From CAYQQK01 sp964420065 (GTDB lineage Bacteria; Bacillota; Dethiobacteria; DTU022), in contig CAYQQK010000018.1 of NCBI GenBank assembly GCA_964420065.1, forward strand, positions 1-40,823: 40,823 bases of DNA. The letters are read 5' to 3'. Under the pieces are notes generated by a model that was not told where the DNA came from, did not search any database, and was given only the letters and a program-made list of their open reading frames with translations. A program made the position numbers and the translations under genes. Shown here piece by piece: positions 32,548 through 40,595 of this stretch (position 1 is the stretch's first letter; every line of letters starts with the position of its first letter).

Positions 32548-33711
32548 CTACCGGCTCCGTTCCCTGATCAGAAGCAGGCTCAGCAGGAAAATGGCCACGG
32601 CAAAACCGAGCTGGATCAGGATGCCGGCATAAATGAGAGCCGGGTTCTTTACGGCCAGCGCCCCCAGCTCCCCGAGAGCGTCATTGACCCGGATGAACCA
32701 GTAGGAGGGCAGGAATCTGGCCACCGCCAGCACCGGTTTGCTCATCACCGACTGGGGCACAAATACTCCCCCGAGGAAACTCATCCCCAAAGCGGTGGCA
32801 TTGATCAGCCCCGCCTGGGCCCCCCGGCTTCTCACAAAACCGCCGGCCAAAAACCCGATCGCGCTACAGACTGCGGCAAATACCAGAGTATTGAGGAGAT
32901 AGAACCCGATCAGCCCGGAGGGGAGCAGGTTCCGCCCGTGTAGGATAAGACTGCCTGCCATGAGCAGCCCCCAGCAGCCCAGGGCGAACACCCCGTGACC
33001 GGCGGCCAGCTGCAGCCCCATGCAGCGCCGGGGGAGCGGGGCGGCGAGATTGCGCCGGTAGAGGTCGGGTTTGTTAAAAGCGATCATGATCGAGCTAATT
33101 CCGGTGATGATCATGGCCAGCAAAGCGTAAGCGCAGTAGGCAAAATAGTAGTGATATCCCTGCAGATAGCCGTTTGCCGCGCCGGTGGATTTCATGGTTA
33201 CCCGGATCCCGGCGGCCAGATCCGCCCTGGTCGCCGCGACCAGGGACTCCTGGGACTCTTCCCCGCCGTAGATGCGGTAAAGCCGGGCCGTGTTCAAAAA
33301 ACGGTCGATCCCCAGATCGATATAGTAACTGCCGGTCGAGCCGGGAACCACAACCTTCTCAATGGCCTTGTCGCCTCCGGCCATGAAATCCTCCGAAAAA
33401 CCCGCCGGGATGATCGCGATGTACTCCACCTTGCGGAAAAAAAGAGCGTCTTGAAGTTCCTCCCGATCATCGGCCAGGGGCGCCACCCGGCCGGTCCGGG
33501 AGAGATGTTCGGCCAGACCCCGGGCCAGGGGCGCGTCGCCGTCCCGGTTAATCACCGCCAGCGGGGTCCGGGTAGGCTCGAACAGCCCGGTTGTCGATCC
33601 GGGGGCCGTGAAGGAGAAGAGCAGCGCCAGGCCCATGAAAACGGAGAGGCTGATCGCCAGCGGGAGCAGCGACCCCCGCATAACCTTGAAATAGGCCTTA
33701 AAGACTGGCAT
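32548..33711 (-). CDS. ABC-2 type exporter permease, second subunit
   Basis: A 387-residue ABC-2 permease. It has an N-terminal helix (LLPLAISLSVFMGLALLFSF), a large external domain (about 35-185), then five or six helices (for example ALLAMIITGISSIMIAF, LIGFYLLNTLVFAAVCSAIGFLAGGF, FAVAIFLLSLLLI). The C-terminal block TALGMSFLGGVFVPQSVMSKPVLAVARFLPSYWF is typical of the family. It overlaps the first permease by 14 bp, as in two-permease operons of the Bacillus YfiLMN kind. Substrate unknown. Confidence 0.9.
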   Translation of the reverse strand: MPVFKAYFKVMRGSLLPLAISLSVFMGLALLFSFTAPGSTTGLFEPTRTPLAVINRDGDAPLARGLAEHLSRTGRVAPLADDREELQDALFFRKVEYIAIIPAGFSEDFMAGGDKAIEKVVVPGSTGSYYIDLGIDRFLNTARLYRIYGGEESQESLVAATRADLAAGIRVTMKSTGAANGYLQGYHYYFAYCAYALLAMIITGISSIMIAFNKPDLYRRNLAAPLPRRCMGLQLAAGHGVFALGCWGLLMAGSLILHGRNLLPSGLIGFYLLNTLVFAAVCSAIGFLAGGFVRSRGAQAGLINATALGMSFLGGVFVPQSVMSKPVLAVARFLPSYWFIRVNDALGELGALAVKNPALIYAGILIQLGFAVAIFLLSLLLIRERSR

Positions 33712-34840
33712 ATCTTTCCCTCCTCAGCCGTAAAAAGCTCAGCCCCGACATCATCGCCGCAAGCAGGCCCAGCAGGACGATATTGATCCAGAAGCGGTGC
33801 AGGGTCTCATAGGTGTAAAGGCTGTAAAAGGCATCGGCGATCAGGGCCGCCGGGTTGATGTAGGCAAGAACGGGCGCCCTGGTGGCGACAATATATTTCA
33901 TGTCGACCCACATCAGGCCGGCCAGAAAGCACATGGTCATGCTGACGCCGAGGAGGAACCCGATCTTGACCCCCTCGCCTCCGCGAACGATCGTCCCGGT
34001 GAAATTGCCGAAGGAGACGCCGGCCAGGCACCCGGCCAGGCAGGTCAGAAGAACATGGCCCAGATGATGGCCAAAGCCGATCTTCAAAACCAGCATCAGG
34101 TAGGCCAACAGGACCAGCACCTCAAAATAGCTGAGCACCACTGCCGCCAGCGTATCGGAAAGCACCACCTGGAGCTTGTGGGTGGAGGCCGCGCTGCGCC
34201 GGGCCCCCCGCGCCGATAGATCGGCCTGCAGATCGATGGTATTTTGCAACCCCCAGAAGGCGCTGTAGAGGCAGGCCATGGCGATCAGGGCATAGAAATA
34301 GGCGAGCATGGTGTCGGGAGAAGCGCCGGAAAACGATACCGGTTCCGTATAGCACCGGCGGGTCTGCAGCTCCTGGAGCAACAGCGGCGCCGCCTGCGGA
34401 TCCCTGGAAATGATGCCGGCAACAGTTCCGGTGGTCTGGAGGTATTCATCGAGGATCGCTTTGAGGATGCTCTGGCCCAGACCGGGCCCGTTCACGGTGA
34501 GCTCGGGTAGGTCACCGGCGGTAATCACCCCGACCACTTTACCCTCCTTTAAAAGCCTCGCGGCCTCCGCCTCGCCGGTCACGACAAGATCGAGCAACCG
34601 CCCCTCCCCCTCCGCGGAAAGAAGCGCCAGCAACTGTTGAAGGCCCTGTTCCTCCCGGTAGGCCCGGTTATCCACCACCGCCGCCGCGACCGGAGCGAAT
34701 CTTTCCTGCTCCGAGGTGAGATGGCCGAAGGCAAAGTAGAAAAATGTGGCCAGGAGCAAAGGAAACAGCAGCGTCCAGAAAACCAGTTCCCGGTTGCGCA
34801 CCAGACATTTCAACCGGTACGAGAAGACGTGAATAAACAT
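33698..34840 (-). CDS. ABC-2 type exporter permease, first subunit
   Basis: A 380-residue permease built like its neighbour: one helix at the start (ELVFWTLLFPLLLATFFYFAF), an external domain (about 40-180), then helices (MLAYFYALIAMACLYSAFWGL, VLLTCLAGCLAGVSFGNFTG, IGFLLGVSMTMCFLAGLMW) with the conserved INPAALIADAFYSL block. The ATG at 34840, 13 bp after the ATPase stop and behind GGGGGGTGGGG, is chosen over upstream codons that overlap the ATPase gene. It pairs with the following permease. Confidence 0.9.
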   Translation of the reverse strand: MFIHVFSYRLKCLVRNRELVFWTLLFPLLLATFFYFAFGHLTSEQERFAPVAAAVVDNRAYREEQGLQQLLALLSAEGEGRLLDLVVTGEAEAARLLKEGKVVGVITAGDLPELTVNGPGLGQSILKAILDEYLQTTGTVAGIISRDPQAAPLLLQELQTRRCYTEPVSFSGASPDTMLAYFYALIAMACLYSAFWGLQNTIDLQADLSARGARRSAASTHKLQVVLSDTLAAVVLSYFEVLVLLAYLMLVLKIGFGHHLGHVLLTCLAGCLAGVSFGNFTGTIVRGGEGVKIGFLLGVSMTMCFLAGLMWVDMKYIVATRAPVLAYINPAALIADAFYSLYTYETLHRFWINIVLLGLLAAMMSGLSFLRLRRERYASL

Positions 34841-34853
34841 CGCCCCACCCCCC

Positions 34854-35786
34854 TCAATCCCGGAGCTGCCGGCCGGTGATCTCCAGGAAGACGTCATTTA
34901 GCGTCGGCTGCTCGGAGAAGACCCGGTTGAACGAGATCTTCTGCAGCTTCAGGTAATCGAGGAGCTCCAGCAGGTTGTGCTGCCCGCCGTCGTAGTGGAC
35001 CAGCAGGCAATCCTGGGCGTAATCGGCCCGGGTCACCCGGGGCAGCCGGCGGATCCGGGCCAGATGATCCTCGTCCAACCGGTACATCTCCACCCGGATC
35101 GTCTCCCCGCCGTTGATCAGCGCCTTCAGCTCCTCCGCGGTCCCGGTGGCCAGGGTTTTCCCCCGATCCATGATCACGATCCGGCTGCAGAGCTGTTCCA
35201 CCTCTTCCATGTAGTGGGAGGTGTAGACCACCGTGGCCCCCCTGCGGTTCAGTTCCCGGATCCCTTCGAGGATGCTGTTTCTGCTCTGGGGATCGACCCC
35301 CACCGTGGGCTCGTCAAATATGAGCAGCCGCGGCCGGTGGGCGATGCCGCAGGCGATATTGAGCCGGCGCAGAAGCCCTCCCGAGAGTTTTTTCGGGTAA
35401 AATTTGCGAAATCCCCCGATCCCTACAAATTCAATCGCTTCTTCAACCAGCCGGCGGCGAGTGACCGGTTCTTTAACATAGAGGCCGCAGAAATAGTCGA
35501 TATTCTCCTCCGCCCGCAGCTCATCAAAAAGGGCAACATTCTGCATGACGATGCCGATGTTTTGCTTGATCGCGTAGGCATCGGGCCGCATCGGCTCTCC
35601 GAAGAGCTCGATCGTCCCCTTGTCGTAGTGAAGCAGCGCCAGGATGCAGTTGATCGCGGTGGTCTTCCCCGATCCGTTGGGGCCGAGCAGGCCCACAATC
35701 TCGCCTTCCTCCACCTGGAGACTGAAATGGTCCAGCGCCAACAGATCCCCATAGCGCTTGACCAGGTCATGAACGCTGATCAGCAT
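34854..35786 (-). CDS. ABC-2 exporter ATPase
   Basis: A 310-residue ATPase with Walker A LLGPNGSGKTTAINCIL, Q-loop MQNVALFDEL, signature LSGGLLRRLNIACG, Walker B LLIFDEPTVGVDPQSR and H-loop YTSHYMEEVE. The C-terminal extension (LARIRRLPRVTRADYAQDCLLVHYD) is the usual DUF4162-like regulatory tail of drug exporters. The ATG at 35786 with GGAGAAGGGA is chosen; 106 further codons open upstream belong to a broken gene. It forms a three-gene exporter with the two permeases downstream. Confidence 0.95.
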   Translation of the reverse strand: MLISVHDLVKRYGDLLALDHFSLQVEEGEIVGLLGPNGSGKTTAINCILALLHYDKGTIELFGEPMRPDAYAIKQNIGIVMQNVALFDELRAEENIDYFCGLYVKEPVTRRRLVEEAIEFVGIGGFRKFYPKKLSGGLLRRLNIACGIAHRPRLLIFDEPTVGVDPQSRNSILEGIRELNRRGATVVYTSHYMEEVEQLCSRIVIMDRGKTLATGTAEELKALINGGETIRVEMYRLDEDHLARIRRLPRVTRADYAQDCLLVHYDGGQHNLLELLDYLKLQKISFNRVFSEQPTLNDVFLEITGRQLRD

Positions 35787-36243
35787 GTTCCCTTCTCCTC
35801 CTTCTCCACTTCCGCACTGAGGGACGTTCTTTTGTGTCCAGATCCCCTCTTCATTGGCGGTGTAGATCGTTAGGTTTTCATCTTCGGCAGCAAACCTCAC
35901 CGTAACCTTAAATGTTTTCTCGGTTTTATGGCTGTTCTCGGTAACCGTCTGTTTCTCCTCCAGGGTTTGGGACCACTCACCGCCCTGGTCAAGCCTCCCC
36001 ATGAATCCAGTCCCGGGAACCAGGTAAACGCACCAGCGGCACTCTGGTAGACCGGGTTGGGGTAAAACTGCTGCGGGCCATCGGGGACTGATCTCCCCCC
36101 CCATTTCTCATAGCGGCGGAGATATTATCCCTCATGTAGCCTTCAAAGTCGAGGGCGGCAGGGTAGGTTTGGCCGCCGGCTACTTTTATAAAGGCTGAGA
36201 CAGGGGGCCCCCCTGTCTCTTGCCGACAATACGGTTTCATCAC
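35787..36243 (-). pseudogene. Frameshifted relic upstream of the ABC exporter
   Basis: No intact gene lies here, but three minus-strand frames read in succession as one protein. The first gives SAFIKVAGGQTYPAALDFEGYMRDN up to a G-run near 36110. The second gives VPDGPQQFYPNPVYQSAAGAFTWFPGLDSWGG. The third gives LDQGGEWSQTLEEKQTVTENSHKTEKTFKVTVRFAAEDENLTIYTANEEGIW. The breaks fall at a run of about eight G residues and near 36000. It looks like the remains of an external, beta-rich protein; the family is not recognised. Confidence 0.45.
36197..36219. repeat. Perfect inverted repeat, 11-bp arms
   Basis: GAGACAGGGGG and CCCCCTGTCTC flank a single central C. There is no T-run on either side, so it is not a standard terminator. 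It lies at the 5' end of the relic upstream of the ABC exporter and 64 bp past the end of the membrane-protein gene. Confidence 0.6.
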
Positions 36244-36283
36244 TTTTAACCGGAAAATATATTAGCGTTGTTGTGCCAATCGG

Positions 36284-37066
36284 TTAGCGGTCTATTTGCT
36301 TCAACAGCTTCGCCTGCACCGCCGGCGACGGGGAAAGTGCGCTCTCCCGCACCGCCCGGATCACCTCTTGCCTGCTCAAGGGGCGGGCAATGGCGGCCGT
36401 AGCGCCGCCGGTAACCTGCAGCACCGGTACCAAGCGACGGCGGTTTAGAAACAAGGCGGCCAAAACGACCAGGACAGCTGCTGCGACTGCCATCATGTGC
36501 AGCAGCCGGGCGCCGCCCGGCCCTGGAACCGTCTCACTGCAGTCGTAGCCGTCGAGGACGACGGGATCACCCGCTGCCACAGCAACCATATCGCCGTAGC
36601 GCGCGGCGTAAGTGCGAGTATACTCGGCAAAGGCGCTTTCGTCTACCGTCACCACTACTCGGAACTCTTTCCCACTTTCTCCAAAGCCTGTTGCTTCGCC
36701 CTCGCCGCCCCCCCAGCCGACGCCTACACCATAAATCCGGCCCCCCCCCGACATTTCGTTCACTATTTCCTGCTGCACGGCCAGCATGGCATTGTAGTCA
36801 TACTTGCTTTCACCGAAGCCGAGGCCGGCAGGGTTTTCGACCATGGCCAGTATTTCCTCTCTACGCGACTGATCGGCGCCGACCAGCGTTATCACCAGAC
36901 CGCCGGTGATATTGTCGCAATAGACACCGCCAACATCATCGGGGTAGCCGTGTGTCTCCCAGTACTCGTACAGTCCCCAAACATCCGGAGCGACCGCCGC
37001 CGACGCAGTAGCGGCAAAAGTAAACATCAGAAGCAAGGTTAGGAGAGCAGAAACCGCCCCTTTCAT
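36284..37066 (-). CDS. Secreted single-pass membrane protein paired with an ECF sigma factor
   Basis: A 260-residue protein with a signal peptide (MKGAVSALLTLLLMFTFAATASA), an external domain of about 160 residues containing a glycine-rich loop (GVGVGWGGGEGEATGFG) and two cysteines, one membrane helix (about 188-207), and a cytoplasmic tail of about 50 residues (RPLSRQEVIRAVRESALSPS). It starts two bases after the sigma gene ends, with GGAGGTG upstream, so translation is linked. The position is that of a sigma-factor regulator, but the topology (signal peptide first, tail last) is opposite to a usual anti-sigma. Function unknown. Confidence 0.65.
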   Translation of the reverse strand: MKGAVSALLTLLLMFTFAATASAAVAPDVWGLYEYWETHGYPDDVGGVYCDNITGGLVITLVGADQSRREEILAMVENPAGLGFGESKYDYNAMLAVQQEIVNEMSGGGRIYGVGVGWGGGEGEATGFGESGKEFRVVVTVDESAFAEYTRTYAARYGDMVAVAAGDPVVLDGYDCSETVPGPGGARLLHMMAVAAAVLVVLAALFLNRRRLVPVLQVTGGATAAIARPLSRQEVIRAVRESALSPSPAVQAKLLKQIDR

Positions 37067-37068
37067 TA

Positions 37069-37587
37069 CTATTCACCTCCAGATAGTTCCGAGCGCAGGC
37101 GGCGCAAGGCTCTGTGGTATTTCCACAGCGCGGTGCCCAAGGGGATATGCAATAGCGAGGCGATCTCCTTAAACTTCAGCCCGGCGTTGATCCGCAGGGT
37201 CACGACTTCTCGGTCGCCCCCGGGCAGCGCCTGCATCGCCTTTTCAATACCTAGGCTGAGAACCGCTCTCTCTTCCAGTAAGCAGCCGCCGGCCTCCAAT
37301 GCAGCAGGCAAGGCAACCGGCGCAGGTCTTCTCTTGCTGTCGATCGCCAGGTTGCGCGCCATCTGGAAAATAAAAGCGCGCGGATGGCGCACCCGAGAGT
37401 CGGGCGGTGCGCGAAAGAGACGCAAAAAAAGCTCTTGCAAAAGATCCTCCGTCAGCGCTCTATCGTATACGATGCGGAAGATAATCGTGTAAACCGGCGT
37501 TTTAAATTCCTGATAGAGCTCCTCAAAAGCCACCTTGTCGCCGCTGCGCAACGCGGCAAGGCACTCCTTTAGCGCTTCCTCGCTCAT
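37069..37587 (-). CDS. ECF-type RNA polymerase sigma factor (second module)
   Basis: A 172-residue sigma-70 family member. Region 2: FEELYQEFKTPVYTIIFRIVYDRALTEDLLQELFLRLFRAPP, with the usual D(L)LQE(L)F core; region 4: LPGGDREVVTLRINAGLKFKEIASLLHIPLGTALWKYHRALRRLR. Starts at 37650 and 37587 are possible; 37587 gives the family length and has AGGGAG upstream. It precedes the signal-peptide membrane protein by two bases. Confidence 0.92.
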   Translation of the reverse strand: MSEEALKECLAALRSGDKVAFEELYQEFKTPVYTIIFRIVYDRALTEDLLQELFLRLFRAPPDSRVRHPRAFIFQMARNLAIDSKRRPAPVALPAALEAGGCLLEERAVLSLGIEKAMQALPGGDREVVTLRINAGLKFKEIASLLHIPLGTALWKYHRALRRLRSELSGGE

Positions 37588-37671
37588 CGGCCCACTCCCT
37601 TCACTTACTACGACGTTTGAAAGGCCGGTTTTATTGGTCCCGCGCCTCAAAAACGTGCGTTCATGTTACCC

Positions 37672-38490
37672 TTATCCCCCGATTTTGGAGTAAATGATCT
37701 CCTTTACCTCCTGCAGATCTTTCGCTCGCCCAAAAGAGGGGTAAGCATCCCGAAAATAGACCAGGCCCGCTTCAGTTTCGATAAACAACCAGTGCATTCC
37801 ATCGAGCAGCCCGTAACCGGCGAGATCGGACAGATTCAGCATCATCCCGTTCTCTTCGCGCACTGACGTCTGATCATACCTTGCCGGCATAAAGATCCCC
37901 CTGGTCCCTACTGCTATCCGGGCGGAGATATCGGTATCTTCAATCCACCGGTCAGTTCCCACCGGTGCGGGCAAAAGAACGGTTACAGTACTGTTCGCTC
38001 TAAGGTCCCCCCGCAGAACCTCGCTGACCTCGATAGTGGCTAGGGCGCGGTAATCCTTGAACCCGTTGTAATCACAGACGATATTGCGAACCTCTTTGAC
38101 TGCGCCTTCAAAGGCCGCTATTTCCAAGCCCAGATGTTCCGGCGCGAAGAGTTCATCTTCTGTCATCACCCGGACTAGACTTGCCATGCTTACTGCCGCC
38201 GGAGGCTGACTGATATATTTTACCTTGACACCCTGGGACAACTGGAGATCGAAATCATCACCGCCCCAATTTAAAAGCGGAACGACCACAGCCAGGACCA
38301 ACGCGAGGCAGACGGCCAGGGGAACCAACCACTTCCGATGAGATTTTTTATGCGCACTATCCCTCCCTTCCTTTACCTCTACCTCGATCAAAGAACGATT
38401 CCGGGCCAGAATTGATTGGAGCATCCGCGCATCGGCAGCGGCGTCCGGCTCAATTTTATTCCACGCATTAATGATGCTTTGATCCTTCAA
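37672..38490 (-). CDS. Single-pass membrane protein, probable anti-sigma partner
   Basis: A 272-residue protein with a cytoplasmic head of about 50 residues (MKDQSIINAWNKIEPDAAAD), one helix (WLVPLAVCLALVLAVVVPLL, about 54-73) and an external domain of about 200 residues with a beta-rich core (FKDYRALATIEVSEVLRGDLR, STVTVLLPAP). Its ATG overlaps the stop of the upstream sigma factor (ATGA), the standard layout of sigma/anti-sigma pairs. No zinc-binding HxxxCxxC anti-sigma motif is present. The role is inferred from position and topology. Confidence 0.7.
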   Translation of the reverse strand: MKDQSIINAWNKIEPDAAADARMLQSILARNRSLIEVEVKEGRDSAHKKSHRKWLVPLAVCLALVLAVVVPLLNWGGDDFDLQLSQGVKVKYISQPPAAVSMASLVRVMTEDELFAPEHLGLEIAAFEGAVKEVRNIVCDYNGFKDYRALATIEVSEVLRGDLRANSTVTVLLPAPVGTDRWIEDTDISARIAVGTRGIFMPARYDQTSVREENGMMLNLSDLAGYGLLDGMHWLFIETEAGLVYFRDAYPSFGRAKDLQEVKEIIYSKIGG

Positions 38491-38978
38491 GCAAAGTCAC
38501 CCCCTAATTGTTCCCGCAAAAGGCAGCGCGCCTCATGCAGATAATTGCGAATTGTAGATTGCGGCCGACCGAGCATAGTAGAAATCTCGGCGCTGTTGTA
38601 GCCCTCATAGTAGTACAGGTAGACAACCGTTTTGTATCGATCGGGTAAACCCAGGACGACGTTAAAAGTGTCGTCGATTTGGAGATCTTCTTTATCTCCC
38701 GGGTTTGCACGGCCTCCCAAATGGCCGCGCCGACGCCACCAGTGCCGCAAACTATTTTTGCATAAATTGCCCGCTGTGCGGATCAGCCAGGCTTTTTCAT
38801 GCACCTCGCTTTCAAAAGCAGGCCCTTTTTTGATCAATTGGAAAAACGTATCCTGGACCGCATCCTCCGTGTCAGTCGAGTTCTTCATCAAGGCAAAACA
38901 GACTCGGTAGACCATCGCCTTATGACGCTCGTATATTTCCGCGATCTCTTTGTCCGTACGCAACAAAGATTTCGCCAT
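38487..38978 (-). CDS. ECF-type RNA polymerase sigma factor (first module)
   Basis: A 163-residue sigma-70 family member. Region 2: YERHKAMVYRVCFALMKNSTDTEDAVQDTFFQLI; region 4: LPDRYKTVVYLYYYEGYNSAEISTMLGRPQSTIRNYLHEARCLLREQL. The ATG at 38978 gives the family length; 28 further codons open upstream lack family similarity. The stretch before it, TAGTAGTGAAAGGGGG, resembles TAGTAAGTGAAGGGAG before the second sigma gene. It is followed by an overlapping anti-sigma-like gene. Confidence 0.93.
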   Translation of the reverse strand: MAKSLLRTDKEIAEIYERHKAMVYRVCFALMKNSTDTEDAVQDTFFQLIKKGPAFESEVHEKAWLIRTAGNLCKNSLRHWWRRRGHLGGRANPGDKEDLQIDDTFNVVLGLPDRYKTVVYLYYYEGYNSAEISTMLGRPQSTIRNYLHEARCLLREQLGGDFA

Positions 38979-39152
38979 CGCCTGACCCCCTTTCACTACT
39001 AATACAATTGGGGGAGCCGAAGTGTCGGGGAGACGCGGAGATCTCTTTCGCATCTGACACAAATCAGCAAAAGAACTGATCCCCTACCCGGTTAGTGCTT
39101 TGGAAATGATCTCAGGGGAAAAACAAAAAATCCGCCGTAATCTTGGCGAAGA

Positions 39153-39203
39153 ACACAAGGGGACGGTGTAACTGAGGGGAACACAAGAGGACGGTGTAAC
39201 TGT
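39153..39203 (+). repeat. Two direct copies of a 22-bp repeat at the left end of the transposase element
   Basis: ACACAAGGGGACGGTGTAAC (39153) and ACACAAGAGGACGGTGTAAC (39181) are 28 bp apart. Both continue CTG. An inverted third copy lies at the other end of the element (40037-40059). Short G-rich repeats of this kind flank REP-associated tyrosine transposases. Confidence 0.75.
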
Positions 39204-39214
39204 ATCGCTACAAG

Positions 39215-39976
39215 CTATACCCGACGTATTACGCCGAAACTGACACCGGTTAATCTAGCGATTTGCCTTATGGATAGCCCCTCTGCCCGGCATTGCCTAA
39301 TGATTTGATTACGCGCCGGCTTCTCCATGCCTTGGATATCCAACGGGCTTTTCACCTCACAAATGCGCCTGATGAAGGCCCGGGCCTCCGTATCATTAAG
39401 CCTTGCCCGCTGATTGTGCTGTAAACATTTATCCTGATTTTCCTGTACGTTATGCTCCTTAAATAGCATCAGAGCCTTGTCTTTGTTATCAGAATACAGC
39501 CCTAGAGCGAAGTCAGTATTGCAAATCCACGGCGATTCCACGTACTCCCCATAACTGCTCCACTTATAATCTCCGACGCTCTTCACTATTCCCGCCCGGA
39601 CCGGATTCTGATGAATATAACGAAGAACCGTCAAAAAATATTCATCCGTCTCCACGACCTCACTTTTATACCGACCCTGAAACAAATGGCCACGGCGATT
39701 GTATTTCCAGTTGTACCAGTAGACAAAGCTGGGGCCGAGGCGCCTAAACACCATCCCAAAATCTTCTTCGCCCTCGGCCAGCAAAAGATGAACGTGGTTA
39801 CTCATCAGGCAGTAGGCATAAACCTGGTAACCACTTTTCTCCTGGCAAGTCCCCAACATCTCCAACAGCTTCAGATAATCCTCATCTTCCTCAAAGATGG
39901 TTTGCCGATTGATGCCCCCTAGAATCACGTGGTAAATTCCCGTGGCACTCTTCTCCCTAGCCCGCCTAGCCATCAT
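39215..39976 (-). CDS. REP-associated tyrosine transposase (Y1 HUH family)
   Basis: A 253-residue single-strand transposase. It begins MMARRAREKSATGIYHVILGG; the metal-binding HUH is HVH at 61-63 (MSNHVHLLL), and the nucleophile is Tyr120 in LRYIHQNPVRAG. A C-terminal helix-turn-helix (LSIRQIARLTGVSFGVIRRV) is typical of this branch. All catalytic residues look intact, so it may be active. The ATG pair at 39976/39973 behind GGGGCGGGTG is preferred over 40006. It is bracketed by inverted repeat copies. Confidence 0.92.
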   Translation of the reverse strand: MMARRAREKSATGIYHVILGGINRQTIFEEDEDYLKLLEMLGTCQEKSGYQVYAYCLMSNHVHLLLAEGEEDFGMVFRRLGPSFVYWYNWKYNRRGHLFQGRYKSEVVETDEYFLTVLRYIHQNPVRAGIVKSVGDYKWSSYGEYVESPWICNTDFALGLYSDNKDKALMLFKEHNVQENQDKCLQHNQRARLNDTEARAFIRRICEVKSPLDIQGMEKPARNQIIRQCRAEGLSIRQIARLTGVSFGVIRRV

Positions 39977-40036
39977 ATCACCCGCCCCTTGCCAATATTC
40001 TAGCATCGAGACGGCTGCTATTCAACCTAAAAGGAC

Positions 40037-40059
40037 ACAGTTACACCGTCCCCTCGTGT
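40037..40059 (-). repeat. Inverted right-end copy of the transposase-flanking repeat
   Basis: Read on the minus strand, ACACGAGGGGACGGTGTAAC followed by TGT matches the two left-end copies with one or two changes. It stops exactly at the stop codon of the CopZ-like gene. Confidence 0.75.
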
Positions 40060-40265
40060 TAGACTACCTGAAAGCCCTGATTTTCAATGGACTCTTTCAT
40101 GGACTCAATCTTCACTGCCGCCGGATCGTAATCAACCCTTACTTTTTTCCCCTGCAGATCGATCTCCACCCGCTGGATTCCATTTAACTGTTCCAGCGCC
40201 TTTTGAACCGCCGCCACACAATGGTGACAGGACATACCTTCTACCGTTAGCTCTATTGTTTTCAA
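40059..40265 (-). CDS. CopZ-like heavy-metal-associated (HMA) metallochaperone
   Basis: A 68-residue ferredoxin-like HMA protein with the metal loop GMSCHHC, strands TIELTVEG and KVRVDYDP, and the closing IENQGFQV. Such proteins carry Cu(I) to exporters or repressors. The chosen start is a TTG five bases after GGTGGAGG, which gives the usual MKTIELTVEG start; a GTG four codons earlier is also in frame. The stop codon touches the end repeat of the transposase element. No copper ATPase is in this window. Confidence 0.88.
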   Translation of the reverse strand: MKTIELTVEGMSCHHCVAAVQKALEQLNGIQRVEIDLQGKKVRVDYDPAAVKIESMKESIENQGFQVV

Positions 40266-40340
40266 AGAATCCTCCACCTTTCTTCCGGATCAATTCCCCC
40301 GGCGCGGCCAATCTACCGATCCTCACCCGAGGTGAAGCGA

Positions 40341-40595
40341 TCAATCTTTCCATTCCCACCAGTTTTCCTTGCCTTCCGGTAATTTTCCATCATGCTCCGC
40401 GTAGTAAACAGCCAGCCGGTAGAGATAGAGGGCGCAGCGGTCAACAGTACGACCGTGATAGGCGCAGTCTTTCCGGTAGATCTCCTGGGGATCCTGCCCT
40501 TTGAGTGCTTCAATCGTTTCGTATCCGACATTAATCAGGTGTTGGGCCATATTTTTGCCAATACCCGGTATCTGTTCCAGTTCCGACTGTATCAT
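40341..40595 (-). CDS. Helix-hairpin-helix protein, Cdd1 ('pathogenicity locus') family
   Basis: An 84-residue protein. IQSELEQIPGIGKNMAQHLINVGYETIEALKG is a helix-hairpin-helix unit (PGIGK); the C-terminal half DCAYHGRTVDRCALYLYRLAVYYAE ending WWEWKD is the invariant block of the small Cdd1 family. Function is unknown; the hairpin suggests DNA contact. The frame opens 45 codons earlier, but the ATG at 40595 behind GGGGGGA gives the family's N-terminus. It ends 75 bp before the CopZ-like gene. Confidence 0.85.
   Translation of the reverse strand: MIQSELEQIPGIGKNMAQHLINVGYETIEALKGQDPQEIYRKDCAYHGRTVDRCALYLYRLAVYYAEHDGKLPEGKENWWEWKD

Noticed and set aside
32995..33786. Long plus-strand frame of 263 codons opposite the ABC-2 permeases
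   Set aside because: It is the antisense shadow of two clear, motif-bearing permease genes in GC-rich sequence.
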